NCBI RefSeq assembly: GCF_001905665.1
Contig: NZ_LIVX01000013.1
Span: forward strand, 124,001 to 188,000
DNA: 64,000 bases
Source of the DNA: Streptomyces sp. CB02261
GTDB taxonomy: Bacteria > Actinomycetota > Actinomycetes > Streptomycetales > Streptomycetaceae
Direction: 5' to 3'
Shown: positions 24,271 through 33,177 of the stretch, piece after piece
Layout: every line of letters starts with the position of its first letter
Position numbering within the stretch: the first letter of the stretch is position 1
Notes under the pieces: generated by a model
The model's database searches: none
Seen by the model: only the letters and a program-made list of their open reading frames with translations
Told to the model about the DNA's origin: nothing
Program-made: the position numbers and the translations under genes

Positions 24271-25800
24271 TCAGTGGCTTCCGCAGGCCGGGGCCGTGGC
24301 CGCCGGGAGGGGCTCCGGTACGCCGATCTTCGGCAGGCCGAGGAGCACGCCGGCCGGCTTCGCGGCCGCGTCGGCGGTGCGCTTCTCCCAGGCGTCGCCC
24401 GCGCGGGTACGGCGTACCGACGCGACCGGGCCCTCGGCGAGGAGGTGGTGCGGGGCGGCGTACGTGATCTCGACGGTCACCACGTCGCCGGGACGGACGT
24501 CCTCGTCCGGCTTGGTGAAGTGGACGAGCCGGTTGTCGGGGGCGCGGCCCGAGAGGCGGTCCGTGGCGCCGTCCTTGCGGCCCTCGCCCTCGGCGACCAT
24601 GACCTCCAGGGTGCGGCCGACCTGCTTCTTGTTCTCCTCCCAGGAGATCTCCTCCTGGAGGGCGACGAGCCGCATGTAGCGCTCCTGCACGACCGCCTTG
24701 GGGATCTGGTCCTCCATGTCGGCCGCCGGGGTCCCGGGGCGCTTGGAGTACTGGAAGGTGAAGGCGTTCGCGAAGCGGGCCTCGCGGACGGTGTGCATCG
24801 TCTGCTCGAAGTCCTCCTCGGTCTCGCCGGGGAAGCCCACGATGATGTCGGTGGAGATCGCGGCGTGCGGGATGGCCGCGCGGACCTTCTCGATGATGCC
24901 GAGGAAACGCTCCTGCCGGTACGAGCGGCGCATCGCGCGGAGGATCGTGTCCGAGCCGGACTGGAGCGGCATGTGCAGCTGCGGCATGACGTTCGGCGTC
25001 TCCGCCATCGCCGCGATCACGTCGTCGGTGAAGTCGCGGGGGTGCGGGGAGGTGAAGCGGACCCGCTCCAGACCCTCGATCTTCCCGCAGGCGCGCAGCA
25101 GCTTGGAGAAGGCCTCGCGGTCGCCGAGGTCGGAGCCGTACGCGTTGACGTTCTGGCCGAGCAGGGTGATCTCGGAGACGCCCTCGGCGACCAGCGCCTC
25201 GATCTCGGCGAGGATGTCGCCGGGGCGCCGGTCCTCCTCCTTGCCGCGCAGGGCGGGGACGATGCAGAAGGTGCAGGTGTTGTTGCAGCCGACGGAGATC
25301 GAGACCCAGGCGGCGTACGCGGACTCGCGGCGGGTCGGCAGCGTGGAGGGGAAGGCCTCCAGGGACTCGGCGATCTCGATCTGCGCCTCCTCCTGCACGC
25401 GGGCGCGCTCCAGGAGGACCGGCAACTTGCCGATGTTGTGCGTGCCGAAGACGACGTCGACCCAGGGGGCCTTCGTGACGATGGTGTCGCGGTCCTTCTG
25501 GGCGAGGCAGCCGCCGACGGCGATCTGCATGCCCGGGCGCGTGGTCTTCATGGGGGCGAGCCGGCCGAGGTTGCCGTACAGCTTGTTGTCGGCGTTCTCA
25601 CGGACCGCGCAGGTGTTGAAGACGACGACGTCGGCGTCTCCGTCGGAGCCCTTGGGGGCCTTGACGTAACCCGCCTCCTCCAGCAGACCGGAGAGCCGCT
25701 CGGAGTCGTGGACGTTCATCTGGCACCCGTAGGTGCGGATCTCATAGGTCTTGGTGCCGTCAACGCTCACTGCGGTGCTCCGGTCGCTGCTGCTCGTCAT
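24271..25800 (-). CDS. miaB: tRNA-2-methylthio-N6-dimethylallyladenosine synthase MiaB
   Basis: Radical-SAM methylthiotransferase acting on i6A37 made by MiaA. The 509-residue protein has the N-terminal cluster cysteines (RTYGCQMN, FNTCAVRE, VGGCLAQ), the radical-SAM motif GCNNTCTFCIVP (CxxxCxxC), GQNVNAYGSD, STDIIVGFPGETEEDF, and a C-terminal TRAM domain (LEVMVAEGEG to VEITYAAPH). ATG at 25800 is taken as MTSSSDRSTAVS; a longer open frame upstream is noise. Confidence 0.97.
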   Translation of the reverse strand: MTSSSDRSTAVSVDGTKTYEIRTYGCQMNVHDSERLSGLLEEAGYVKAPKGSDGDADVVVFNTCAVRENADNKLYGNLGRLAPMKTTRPGMQIAVGGCLAQKDRDTIVTKAPWVDVVFGTHNIGKLPVLLERARVQEEAQIEIAESLEAFPSTLPTRRESAYAAWVSISVGCNNTCTFCIVPALRGKEEDRRPGDILAEIEALVAEGVSEITLLGQNVNAYGSDLGDREAFSKLLRACGKIEGLERVRFTSPHPRDFTDDVIAAMAETPNVMPQLHMPLQSGSDTILRAMRRSYRQERFLGIIEKVRAAIPHAAISTDIIVGFPGETEEDFEQTMHTVREARFANAFTFQYSKRPGTPAADMEDQIPKAVVQERYMRLVALQEEISWEENKKQVGRTLEVMVAEGEGRKDGATDRLSGRAPDNRLVHFTKPDEDVRPGDVVTVEITYAAPHHLLAEGPVASVRRTRAGDAWEKRTADAAAKPAGVLLGLPKIGVPEPLPAATAPACGSH

Positions 25801-26052
25801 GCGTCCAAGGGTAGGCGGTCCGGGGAGGGTCTCCGCCCGGGTCCGGGGGCGGGCGGCGGCCGCCGGGGCGGCCCGGCTCCGGAGGCTCCCCGGGGCCGCA
25901 CCCTGCGGTTTTCCGCAGGGTCGGGGGTGCGGGGAACACCACCGAGGTGGGCGGCAATCCGCATACCGGTGCTGAGCAGCGCTTTCTACGTTCGAGGACG
26001 AAGCACGGGGTACCCGATCCGGGTCGCCGTTCCCCTCCCGCTTGGAGTCCTC

Positions 26053-26715
26053 ATGAACCTGACGCCCCACGCACTCGCCCAGCAGCCCTCCGGCGGCATC
26101 GCCGGCTGGGCCGCCGGCCTCGTCGACACCATGGGCGGCCCGGGGGCCGGTCTGGCCATCGCCCTGGAGAACCTCTTCCCCCCGCTGCCCAGCGAGGTCA
26201 TCCTGCCGCTGACCGGCTTCGCCGCAGGTCAGGGCGTGCTGAGTCTGGCCTCGGCGCTGTTCTGGACGACGCTCGGTTCGGTCGTCGGCGCGGTGGCGCT
26301 CTACTGGATCGGGGTGCTCTTCGGGCGGGAGCGGATGCGCAGGATCTGGGGGAAGCTGCCGCTGGTGAAGGCGTCGGACCTGGTCCGGACGGAGAAGTGG
26401 TTCGCCGAGCACGGCACCAAGGCGGTCTTCTTCGGCCGGATGGTGCCGATCTTCCGGAGTCTGATCTCGGTGCCCGCCGGCGTCGAGCGGATGCCGATGC
26501 CCTTGTTCGTCGTGCTCACCACGCTCGGCAGCCTCATCTGGAACAGCGTCCTCGTCATGGCCGGTTACTGGCTGGGCGACCAGTGGGACGTCGTGGAGAG
26601 GTACGTCGGTGTCCTGTCGAAGGCCGTCCTGGTCCTCGTGGTCGTCGCCGTCGCGGCCTACGTGGCGGTCCGGCTGCGCGGCCGGGACAAGGCCCGGCAC
26701 CGGCGCGACGCGTGA
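26053..26715 (+). CDS. DedA-family (SNARE-associated/VTT) membrane protein
   Basis: 220-residue polytopic protein. DedA proteins act as lipid flippases or undecaprenyl-phosphate carriers in membrane homeostasis. Visible features are the ENLFPPLPSEVILPLTGF re-entrant segment near residues 34-51, the GRMVPIFRSLISVPAG motif with its conserved Arg and Pro residues at about 135-150, and four to five hydrophobic stretches. ATG at 26053 with CTTGGAG upstream. It is divergent from miaB. Confidence 0.92.
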   Translation: MNLTPHALAQQPSGGIAGWAAGLVDTMGGPGAGLAIALENLFPPLPSEVILPLTGFAAGQGVLSLASALFWTTLGSVVGAVALYWIGVLFGRERMRRIWGKLPLVKASDLVRTEKWFAEHGTKAVFFGRMVPIFRSLISVPAGVERMPMPLFVVLTTLGSLIWNSVLVMAGYWLGDQWDVVERYVGVLSKAVLVLVVVAVAAYVAVRLRGRDKARHRRDA

Positions 26716-26731
26716 CGCCCGGTCCCCGAAC

Positions 26732-26788
26732 CGACCGACACGAGACCCGCGGCTCCCGAAGCGACCGACACGAGACCCGCGGCTCCCG
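26732..26788. repeat. 27-bp direct repeat, two copies
   Basis: Copies at 26732-26758 and 26762-26788 are identical, period 30 bp, immediately after the DedA gene. The unit contains GACACGAGACCCGCGGCTCC. No coding role seen. Confidence 0.8.
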
Positions 26789-26948
26789 TACCGACGGACG
26801 CGTCGCCCCCGGCGGCCGTCCCACCCCCGGCCCGCGTCCCGCGGAGTCCCGGCGATCTTGTCCCGCCCATACGGGCGCACTCCTCTCGGGCCACGTGCGA
26901 GGGGACTCCGGGGGGACCGCGTCCGATCGACCACCGGCGCGGACCGGC

Positions 26949-27512
26949 GTGAACGGCCCCGCTCCGGGTCGCCGCCCGGGAGAGTACCGGCCCGGTGAAA
27001 ACGAGGCCCCTGCCCCCACGACCACCCCGTCCTGGTGGCGCCGGGCCCTCGGGACCCTCATCGGCTGCGTGACCGCTCTCGTCGCCGCCCTCTTCTTGCT
27101 GGTCGCCGGCGTGACTCTCGGCCCGTTCCTGCTCCGGCCGCCCACCCGGGCCGCCGCGCCGGAGATCCTGATGGCCGGCGCCCGGCGCCTGGTCACCCTG
27201 GAACGGGCCCGGCGCTCCGCCTTCTTCGGGGACCGATTCTCCGTCCTCGACAAGCTGGACCTCTCCCCCGCCTCCGGGTACAGCGGCGGATCCTGGCGGT
27301 GCTCCGCTATCTGGAGGCGTAGGCCCGCCCACGGCCCGGGAGCCGCCCGCCGCGCGGTGGGCTGGGGCGTATCTCGGCCGGACGTGGTGACGACGACGGC
27401 GGCACGGGCATGGGAACTCCTCGGGGACTCAGGCGAGTTGCCGAGTTCGGTGGGTACGCCAGGGGCGGACAGGGGACTGTCCTCAAGATCACCGAACGCC
27501 TCCAGACGCTAG
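26949..27512 (+). pseudogene. probable remnant of a sensor-domain protein or histidine kinase
   Basis: From a possible GTG at 26949 the frame reads a membrane segment (WWRRALGTLIGCVTALVAA) then RRLVTLERARRSAFFGDR. This resembles the N-terminal membrane-proximal part of Streptomyces 'sensor domain' proteins that precede histidine kinase modules. After about residue 120 the resemblance stops. A second frame at about 27395-27510 reads DDDGGTGMGTPRGLRRVAEFGG and GGQGTVLKITERL, vaguely like a C-terminal ATPase box. I read this as a decayed gene; a real small membrane protein is the alternative. The rest of the 1-kb gap 26716-27737 holds only the 27-bp repeats. Confidence 0.35.
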
Positions 27513-27737
27513 CCGCAGGGACCTCGGCACCCCCGCACGACACACGGCGCGGCGCGCGCCCGGGAGCCGCTCACCAGTTCGGCGGAGCGCACACGGGATC
27601 GCTCTCGGTGAGCGGCCGGGCACCGGCGCGCACCCCGGCCCCGCAGCTCCGGGGTGGCCCGACGGGTCCGTCCGGGGTGACCGGCGCCGCACCGTCGGGC
27701 CTGGCCAGGGGCGGCGGCGACCTGGCAGGATCGCGGC

Positions 27738-28736
27738 ATGCCCGCCTCCCTGTCCCGTACCGCCCGCCGCCGTGTCCTGGCGGTCGCGGCCGCGCTGCTC
27801 ACGGTGTGCGGGGTGCTGGTGTGGTGGCTGGTGCCCTTCGGCTCCCCCGTACCGAGCGGCTCGGTCACGTTCAGTACGGGCGTGCCCACCGGCGTCTACC
27901 AGCGGTACGGGAAGCTGCTCCAGCAGGCCCTCGCCCAGGACCTGCCCGAGGTCTCGATAACGCTGAAGGACAGTGAGGGATCGCAGCAGAACCTGGCCCG
28001 GGTCGCGGCGGGCGAGGCCGACTTCACCATCGCGACGGCCGACGCGGTGGCCCAGTACCAGCGCGAGCGCAGGCCCGGCTTCGAGCGGCTGCGGGGCTGC
28101 GCGCGCCTCTACGACGACTACGTGCAGCTCGTGGTGCGCAAGGGTTCCTCGGTGCAGAACGTACGGGACCTGCGCGGGCTCCGCGTCGGCGTCGGCCAGG
28201 ACGGCTCCGGTGTCAGGCTGATAGCGGACCGGGTCCTCGCGGCGGCGGGCCTCACCCCGGTGAGCGACGTCGAGGCCGTCTCGGTGGGCATCGACACCAT
28301 GCCCGGACTCCTGGAGCGGGGCGCACTCGACGCGTTCTTCTGGTCGGGCGGGCTGCCGACGGACGCCGTGCAGAAGCTGGCCGATCGGTACGAGGTCCGG
28401 CTGCTTCCGCTGGACTCGGCCCTGGTGGACCGGCTCCACGACGTCGGCGGCTCGACCCGCCACTACCGGTCGGCGGTGATCCCCGCCGACGCCTACGCCA
28501 AGGCGCAGGACGGCCAGCCGATCGCGACCCTCGCGGTGGCGAACCTCCTGGTCACCACCGAGGAGGCCGACGAGGACCTGGTCGAGGGCTTCACCCGTAC
28601 GGTGATCAGGAGCCGGGACCGGATCGGCAGCCAGGTCCACCCGGCCCAGCTGGTGGACCTGCGGACCGCCGTCTACACCGAGCCCGTCACCCTCCACGAC
28701 GGCGCCCGCCGCTACTACCGCTCGGTGAAGCCGTAG
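27738..28736 (+). CDS. TAXI-family solute-binding protein
   Basis: 332-residue exported protein of the TRAP-associated TAXI family. N-terminal signal anchor (RRRVLAVAAALLTVCGVLVWW), then the family start SVTFSTGVPTGVYQRYGK, the DSEGSQQNLARVAAGEADFTIA core and VGVGQDGSGVRLIADRVL. TAXI proteins typically bind glutamate or other dicarboxylates and hand them to a DctQM-type permease, but no such permease is nearby. It is convergent with the glutamate-sensing two-component genes, so a role as sensory binding protein is plausible (inference). Confidence 0.87.
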   Translation: MPASLSRTARRRVLAVAAALLTVCGVLVWWLVPFGSPVPSGSVTFSTGVPTGVYQRYGKLLQQALAQDLPEVSITLKDSEGSQQNLARVAAGEADFTIATADAVAQYQRERRPGFERLRGCARLYDDYVQLVVRKGSSVQNVRDLRGLRVGVGQDGSGVRLIADRVLAAAGLTPVSDVEAVSVGIDTMPGLLERGALDAFFWSGGLPTDAVQKLADRYEVRLLPLDSALVDRLHDVGGSTRHYRSAVIPADAYAKAQDGQPIATLAVANLLVTTEEADEDLVEGFTRTVIRSRDRIGSQVHPAQLVDLRTAVYTEPVTLHDGARRYYRSVKP

Positions 28737-28781
28737 CTCCACGCGGTCACGGGGCTACGAGGCCTGGACGCCATCGCTCGA

Positions 28782-28806
28782 CTCGGCTCGGCTCGGCTCG
28801 GCTCGG
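28782..28806. repeat. five tandem CTCGG units
   Basis: A perfect 5-bp tandem repeat in the 182-bp gap between the TAXI gene and the convergent histidine kinase gene. The gap also holds two similar GTAGCTCCACGCGGTC / ATAGCTCCACCCGGTC segments. No terminator stem is evident. Confidence 0.8.
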
Positions 28807-28918
28807 GTCAGGCCGTAGCCCTCCGCGGTCGAGGGCGCGGTTCCAGGGCCCACCCCTACCCGTAACCCATAGCTCCACCCGGTCGGGGTGGCATCGCGCC
28901 CGCCGTGCGCGCCGGGTC

Positions 28919-30346
28919 CTACCGCTCGCCGAAGCCGCGCTCCGCCGCCTCCAGCGGCGCGTGCCGTGGGACGGAGACCGTCACCCGCAGCCCGTGCGGG
29001 TCGTTCGGGGCGAACGTCAGGCTTCCGCCGCCCGCCGTGAGCAGGACGCGCGTGATGGACAGGCCGAGCCCCGAGCCCTTGACGTTCTGGTGCCGTCCGG
29101 AGCGCCAGAAGCGATCACCGACACGGGACAGCTCGTCCTCCGTGAGGCCGGGCCCCTGGTCGGCGACCACGACGGAGACGCTCGCCCCGTCCGGGGACAC
29201 CGCGACCGTGACGGCGACCTCCTCCCCGGCCGGCGTGAACTTCAGCGCGTTGTCGATCACCGCGTCCAGGGCGCTGGAGAGGGCCACCGGGTCCGCCCAG
29301 GCCGTGACCGCGCCGCACTCCCCGGTCAGCAGGACGCCCTTGTCCTCGGCGACCGGCCGCCAGGAGACGACCCGCTCGCCGGTGAGCGCGCCGACGTCGA
29401 TGAGCCGCAGCTCGGCGGCCGTGTGCTCGGCGAGCGCCAGGTCGAGGAGGTCGTCGAGGACCTGGGCGAGGCGCTTGCCCTCGGTCCGTACGGAGGCGAT
29501 CTCCTCGTTGCCCTCGGGGAGTTCGAGGGCGAGGAGCTCGATCCGCAGGAGCAGCGCGGCCAGCGGGTTGCGCAGCTGGTGGGAGGCGTCGGCGACGAAG
29601 GCGCGCTGCTGTTCGAGCGCCTCCTCGACGTTGTCGGCCATCTCGTTGAACGAGAGCGCGAGCCTCCGCAGTTCGGGCGGCCCGCCGGTCGCGGCGACGC
29701 GGGAGTTCATCCGTCCGGTGGCGATGTCGTGGGTCACGGAGTCGAGGACGCGGACCGGTCGCAGGACCCAGCCCGTGAGCCGGAAGGCGGCGCCGACGGC
29801 GAGCAGCATGGCGGCGGCCTCGCCGGCGAAGATCAGCAGCCAGCCGCGCAGGATGCGGGACCGCAGCTGCCCGGTGGGCGAGTCGGTGACGACGACGGCG
29901 ACGACGTCACCGTCGCGGACGACCGGGGAGGCGATGGTGAGCCGGGCATGGGGCTGCCAGGGCCACACCTGGGGCGGGTCGTGGCTGCGGCGGCCGAGGA
30001 GCGCCTCGCGGAAGGCGCGGCGGCCCTCTCCCTCGTACGGGACGACCCAGTCCTCGGGCGCGGCGGCCATGGAGCGGTTGTTGCGGTAGAAGATCCCGGC
30101 GCGGATGCCGTACACGTCGTGGTAGCTGGCGAGTTCGCCGCCGAGGGTGATCCGCCGTTCGTCCGTGACGGGGCTGGTCTCCCTGACGAACTGCGCGAGG
30201 GCGGCGAAGCGCGCGGCGTCGTCGAGCCGGTCGACGACGACCCGCTGCTGTTCCGACGCGGCGAGGCTGGCGGCGAGCGGGAAGCCGAGGGCGAGCAGGA
30301 CGCCGGCCATCAGGATGATGAGCAGCGGAAGGAGGCGGGTGCGCAC
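28919..30346 (-). CDS. gluK: sensor histidine kinase, probable GluK
   Basis: 475-residue membrane sensor kinase. Transmembrane helix 1 at about 5-30, an extracytoplasmic sensor segment to about 165, helix 2 at about 168-192, HAMP, HisKA with the phosphoacceptor H256 (ADASHQLRNPL), and HATPase_c (DNALKFTP, DQGPGL, GSGLGLSITR). GTG at 30346 gives MRTRLLPLL; the upstream frame overlaps the regulator gene and has no start codon near the boundary. S. coelicolor GluR-GluK, encoded next to gluABCD, senses glutamate; position and orientation agree. Confidence 0.88.
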   Translation of the reverse strand: MRTRLLPLLIILMAGVLLALGFPLAASLAASEQQRVVVDRLDDAARFAALAQFVRETSPVTDERRITLGGELASYHDVYGIRAGIFYRNNRSMAAAPEDWVVPYEGEGRRAFREALLGRRSHDPPQVWPWQPHARLTIASPVVRDGDVVAVVVTDSPTGQLRSRILRGWLLIFAGEAAAMLLAVGAAFRLTGWVLRPVRVLDSVTHDIATGRMNSRVAATGGPPELRRLALSFNEMADNVEEALEQQRAFVADASHQLRNPLAALLLRIELLALELPEGNEEIASVRTEGKRLAQVLDDLLDLALAEHTAAELRLIDVGALTGERVVSWRPVAEDKGVLLTGECGAVTAWADPVALSSALDAVIDNALKFTPAGEEVAVTVAVSPDGASVSVVVADQGPGLTEDELSRVGDRFWRSGRHQNVKGSGLGLSITRVLLTAGGGSLTFAPNDPHGLRVTVSVPRHAPLEAAERGFGER

Positions 30347-30366
30347 GGAGGGGCCGTTCGGAGCGG

Positions 30367-31077
30367 TTACGCGGAGGGGGCGACCAGACGGTAGCCGACG
30401 CCCCGCACGGTCTCGATCAGGGCGGGCATCCGCAGCTTGGAGCGCAGGGAGGCGACGTGCACCTCCAGGGTGCGGCCGGTCCCCTCCCAACTGGTGCGCC
30501 AGACCTCGCTGATGATCTGCTCGCGGCGGAAGACGACTCCGGGGCGCTGGGCGAGGAGGGCGAGCAGGTCGAACTCCTTGCGGGTGAGGGGGATGCTCTC
30601 GCCGTCGACGCTGACGCGCCGGGTGGGCAGCTCGATGGTGACGGCCCCGAGCTGCAGCTGGGTGCCGTCGGCGGCGCCGGACCCCGCGGTCTCCTCGGCG
30701 CCGGCGTGGCGCCGGCTGACAGCGTGGATCCGGGCGAGGAGCTCGCCGGGGTCGTAGGGCTTGACGACGTAGTCGTCGGCGCCGAGGTTGAGGCCGTGGA
30801 TCCGGGAGCGGACGTCGCCGCGCGCGGTCACCATGATCACCGGGGTGGTGGTGAGCTTCCGGATGCGGCCGCAGACCTGGTAGCCGTCCTGGTCGGGGAG
30901 GCCGAGGTCGAGCAGGATCACCCCGTAGGAGGGGCGCTCGCCCTGGGCGGTGGGCAGGACGGCCTGGAGTGCCTCCTCGCCGCTGCGGGCGTGGGTGACG
31001 CTGAACCCGTGCTTCGCGAGGATCGCGGAGAGGGCGGCGGCGACGTGGTCGTCGTCCTCGACGAGCAGCAGTCGCAT
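30367..31077 (-). CDS. gluR: OmpR-family response regulator, probable GluR
   Basis: 236-residue regulator: receiver domain with the acidic pocket LLLVEDDD, phosphoacceptor D57 (LLDLGLPDQDG) and K in VVKPYDPGEL, then a winged-helix DNA-binding domain (LTRKEFDLLALLAQRPGVV, EVHVASLRSKL). It is 20 bp upstream of gluK on the same strand and divergent from gluA with 309 bp between starts. In S. coelicolor GluR directly activates gluABCD. GGAGGTA precedes the ATG. Confidence 0.9.
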   Translation of the reverse strand: MRLLLVEDDDHVAAALSAILAKHGFSVTHARSGEEALQAVLPTAQGERPSYGVILLDLGLPDQDGYQVCGRIRKLTTTPVIMVTARGDVRSRIHGLNLGADDYVVKPYDPGELLARIHAVSRRHAGAEETAGSGAADGTQLQLGAVTIELPTRRVSVDGESIPLTRKEFDLLALLAQRPGVVFRREQIISEVWRTSWEGTGRTLEVHVASLRSKLRMPALIETVRGVGYRLVAPSA

Positions 31078-31090
31078 GCGTACCTCCTCC

Positions 31091-31122
31091 GTGGTGACGT
31101 GGTGACGTGGTGACGTGGTGAT
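31091..31122. repeat. four tandem 8-bp repeats upstream of gluR
   Basis: Three copies of GTGGTGAC and one GTGGTGAT, perfectly in register, end 13 nt before the gluR start codon. They would be in or near the 5' untranslated leader of gluR. Confidence 0.9.
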
Positions 31123-31316
31123 CTGCCGGTAGCGGCTCTCCGCGTACGAGTCTGTGTACCAGGTGGTACCAGGGCATGAACACCGATCTCCGGTGTCACA
31201 GTCAAGTGTCCCCCTGTGACGCCGGCGTTTCCGTTATGCAGCCGGTACGGCCGGGGGCGCCCCCTTCACGCACTGTGTCCGGTTGCGGCCGGATCGTTAT
31301 CCTCAATTTCCGCTCA

Positions 31317-31339
31317 GATGTGATGACGGTCATCACATC
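31317..31339. promoter_or_regulatory. perfect 23-bp palindrome upstream of gluA
   Basis: GATGTGATGAC (31317-31327), a central G, then the exact reverse complement (31329-31339). It lies 47-70 bp before the gluA start, where a core promoter or operator is expected. The symmetry suggests a dimeric repressor or activator site; the binder is unknown. Confidence 0.6.
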
Positions 31340-31386
31340 GGGTCTCTAGTGTCCTCCCCAACCGAGGAGGACGGAGCAAGAGCCCG

Positions 31387-32184
31387 ATGAGCGGAGAGTC
31401 TGTGTCCCAGCCAGTGCCCGGAGGGCCCGAGGACACCCCGCACGCCGCGGACGACCTGGTCGTACTGTCCGGCGTGAACAAGCACTTCGGCGCACTGCAT
31501 GTCCTCCAGGACATCGACCTGACGATCAGCCGCGGCGAGGTCGTGGTCGTCATCGGACCTTCCGGGTCCGGCAAGTCGACGCTGTGCCGCACGATCAACC
31601 GGCTGGAGAGCATCGACTCCGGCTCCATCACCATCGACGGCAAGCCGCTGCCCGCGGAGGGCAAGGAGCTGGCCCGGCTGCGGTCGGACGTCGGCATGGT
31701 GTTCCAGTCGTTCAACCTCTTCGCGCACAAGACGGTGCTCGAGAACGTGATGCTGGGGCAGATCAAGGTCCGCAAGACGGAGAAGAAGGCCGCCGAGACC
31801 AAGGCCCGTGCCCTGCTCGACCGGGTCGGGGTCGGCACCCAGGCGGACAAGTACCCGGCGCAGCTCTCCGGTGGCCAGCAGCAGCGGGTGGCGATCGCCC
31901 GCGCGCTCGCGATGGACCCGAAGGTCATGCTGTTCGACGAGCCGACGTCCGCGCTCGACCCCGAGATGATCAACGAGGTCCTCGAGGTCATGCAGCAGCT
32001 GGCCCGGGACGGCATGACGATGGTGGTCGTCACCCACGAGATGGGTTTCGCGCGGTCCGCCGCCAACCGGGTCGTCTTCATGGCCGACGGGCGGATCGTC
32101 GAACAGGCGACGCCCGAGGAGTTCTTCAGCAACCCGCGGAGCGACCGGGCCAAGGACTTCCTCTCCAAGATCCTTCACCACTGA
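31387..32184 (+). CDS. gluA: glutamate ABC transporter ATPase GluA
   Basis: 265-residue ATPase of a polar amino-acid importer. Walker A GPSGSGKSTLC at about 60-70, Q-loop VFQSFNLF, signature LSGGQQQRVAIARAL, Walker B VMLFDEPTSALD and H-loop VVTHEMGFAR are all intact. First gene of gluABCD (the next gene follows after 52 bp). ATG at 31387 opens MSGESVSQPV. Confidence 0.96.
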   Translation: MSGESVSQPVPGGPEDTPHAADDLVVLSGVNKHFGALHVLQDIDLTISRGEVVVVIGPSGSGKSTLCRTINRLESIDSGSITIDGKPLPAEGKELARLRSDVGMVFQSFNLFAHKTVLENVMLGQIKVRKTEKKAAETKARALLDRVGVGTQADKYPAQLSGGQQQRVAIARALAMDPKVMLFDEPTSALDPEMINEVLEVMQQLARDGMTMVVVTHEMGFARSAANRVVFMADGRIVEQATPEEFFSNPRSDRAKDFLSKILHH

Positions 32185-32236
32185 GCGAGTTCGGGCCTAT
32201 TCTTCCCAACTCACTTCTAGCCAAGGGACATTCTCG

Positions 32237-33058
32237 ATGAAGCTTCGTCGCACCCCCGCCGCCGCGGCGGCCGCAGTCGTCCTCGCCCTGACCGCCACGG
32301 CCTGTGGTGGCGGTTCGGACTCCGGCAGCAACGGTGACAAGATCAACGTCGGCATCAAGTTCGACCAGCCCGGCCTGGGCCTGAAGACCCCGGACGGCAC
32401 GTACGCCGGCTTCGACGTCGACGTCGCCCGTTACGTCGCCAAGGAGCTCGGCTACGCCGAGGACAAGATCAACTTCAAGCAGGCGCCGAGCGCCGAGCGC
32501 GAGAACCTGATCAAGAACGGTGACGTCAAGTTCGTCGTCGCCAGCTACTCGATCAACGACAAGCGCAAGAAGGAGGTCGACTTCGCCGGTCCGTACTTCC
32601 TGGCCCACCAGGACCTGCTCGTGCGCTCCGACGACAGCTCGATCACCAAGGTCGAGGACCTGAACTCCAAGAAGCTCTGCTCGGTCACCGGCTCGACCTC
32701 CGCGCAGAACGTCAAGGACAAGCTGGCCCCGAAGGCCGACCTCCAGCAGCTCGGCGGCTACTCCGAGTGCCTCACCGGCCTGGAGAACAAGGCCGTCGAC
32801 GCCCTGACCACCGACGACTCCATCCTCGCGGGCTACGCCTCGCAGAAGGAGCACCAGGGCAAGTTCAAGCTCGCCGGCCTGCGGATGAGCGACGAGAAGT
32901 ACGGCATCGGCGTCAAGAAGGGCGACGACGAGCTGCGCGGCAAGATCAACAAGGCGCTGGAGAAGATGGTCTCCGACGGCACCTGGGAGAAGCTCGTCAA
33001 GCAGCACTTCGGCCCCTCGGGCTACAAGTACGAGGCCGCGCCCAAGGTCGAGAACTGA
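32237..33058 (+). CDS. gluB: glutamate-binding lipoprotein GluB
   Basis: 273-residue periplasm-equivalent solute-binding protein. Signal sequence ends ALTATACGGGSDSG, a Streptomyces lipobox with the Cys at about residue 23. The mature part matches polar amino-acid binding proteins (INVGIKFDQPGLGLKTPDG, AGFDVDVARYVAKELGY, DFAGPYFLAHQDLLVR). AAGGGACA lies upstream of the ATG. It is followed by a 14-bp-stem hairpin, which may make gluB message more abundant than gluCD. Confidence 0.95.
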   Translation: MKLRRTPAAAAAAVVLALTATACGGGSDSGSNGDKINVGIKFDQPGLGLKTPDGTYAGFDVDVARYVAKELGYAEDKINFKQAPSAERENLIKNGDVKFVVASYSINDKRKKEVDFAGPYFLAHQDLLVRSDDSSITKVEDLNSKKLCSVTGSTSAQNVKDKLAPKADLQQLGGYSECLTGLENKAVDALTTDDSILAGYASQKEHQGKFKLAGLRMSDEKYGIGVKKGDDELRGKINKALEKMVSDGTWEKLVKQHFGPSGYKYEAAPKVEN

Positions 33059-33075
33059 CCTGACCCGCTCCGGCC

Positions 33076-33109
33076 GTGACGGCCGCCCCGCCGCAGGGGC
33101 GGCCGTCAC
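33076..33109 (+). terminator. intra-operon hairpin between gluB and gluC
   Basis: A perfect 14-bp stem (GTGACGGCCGCCCC and complement) with a 6-nt loop starts 17 bp after the gluB stop. Placed inside the operon, it is a candidate partial terminator or 3'-end stabiliser for gluB mRNA. Confidence 0.65.
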
Positions 33110-33177
33110 ACCGGCACCGGCCGCTGCCCACGCACCGGCCGTCCACCGACCGACCACCAGGGGAGAGCGCGGGCATC

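Noticed and set aside
13875..25670. TTA codons (bldA targets) in genes such as hflX, miaA, miaB and rshA
   Set aside because: The tta/taa strings I checked are out of frame with the genes. The check was not exhaustive.
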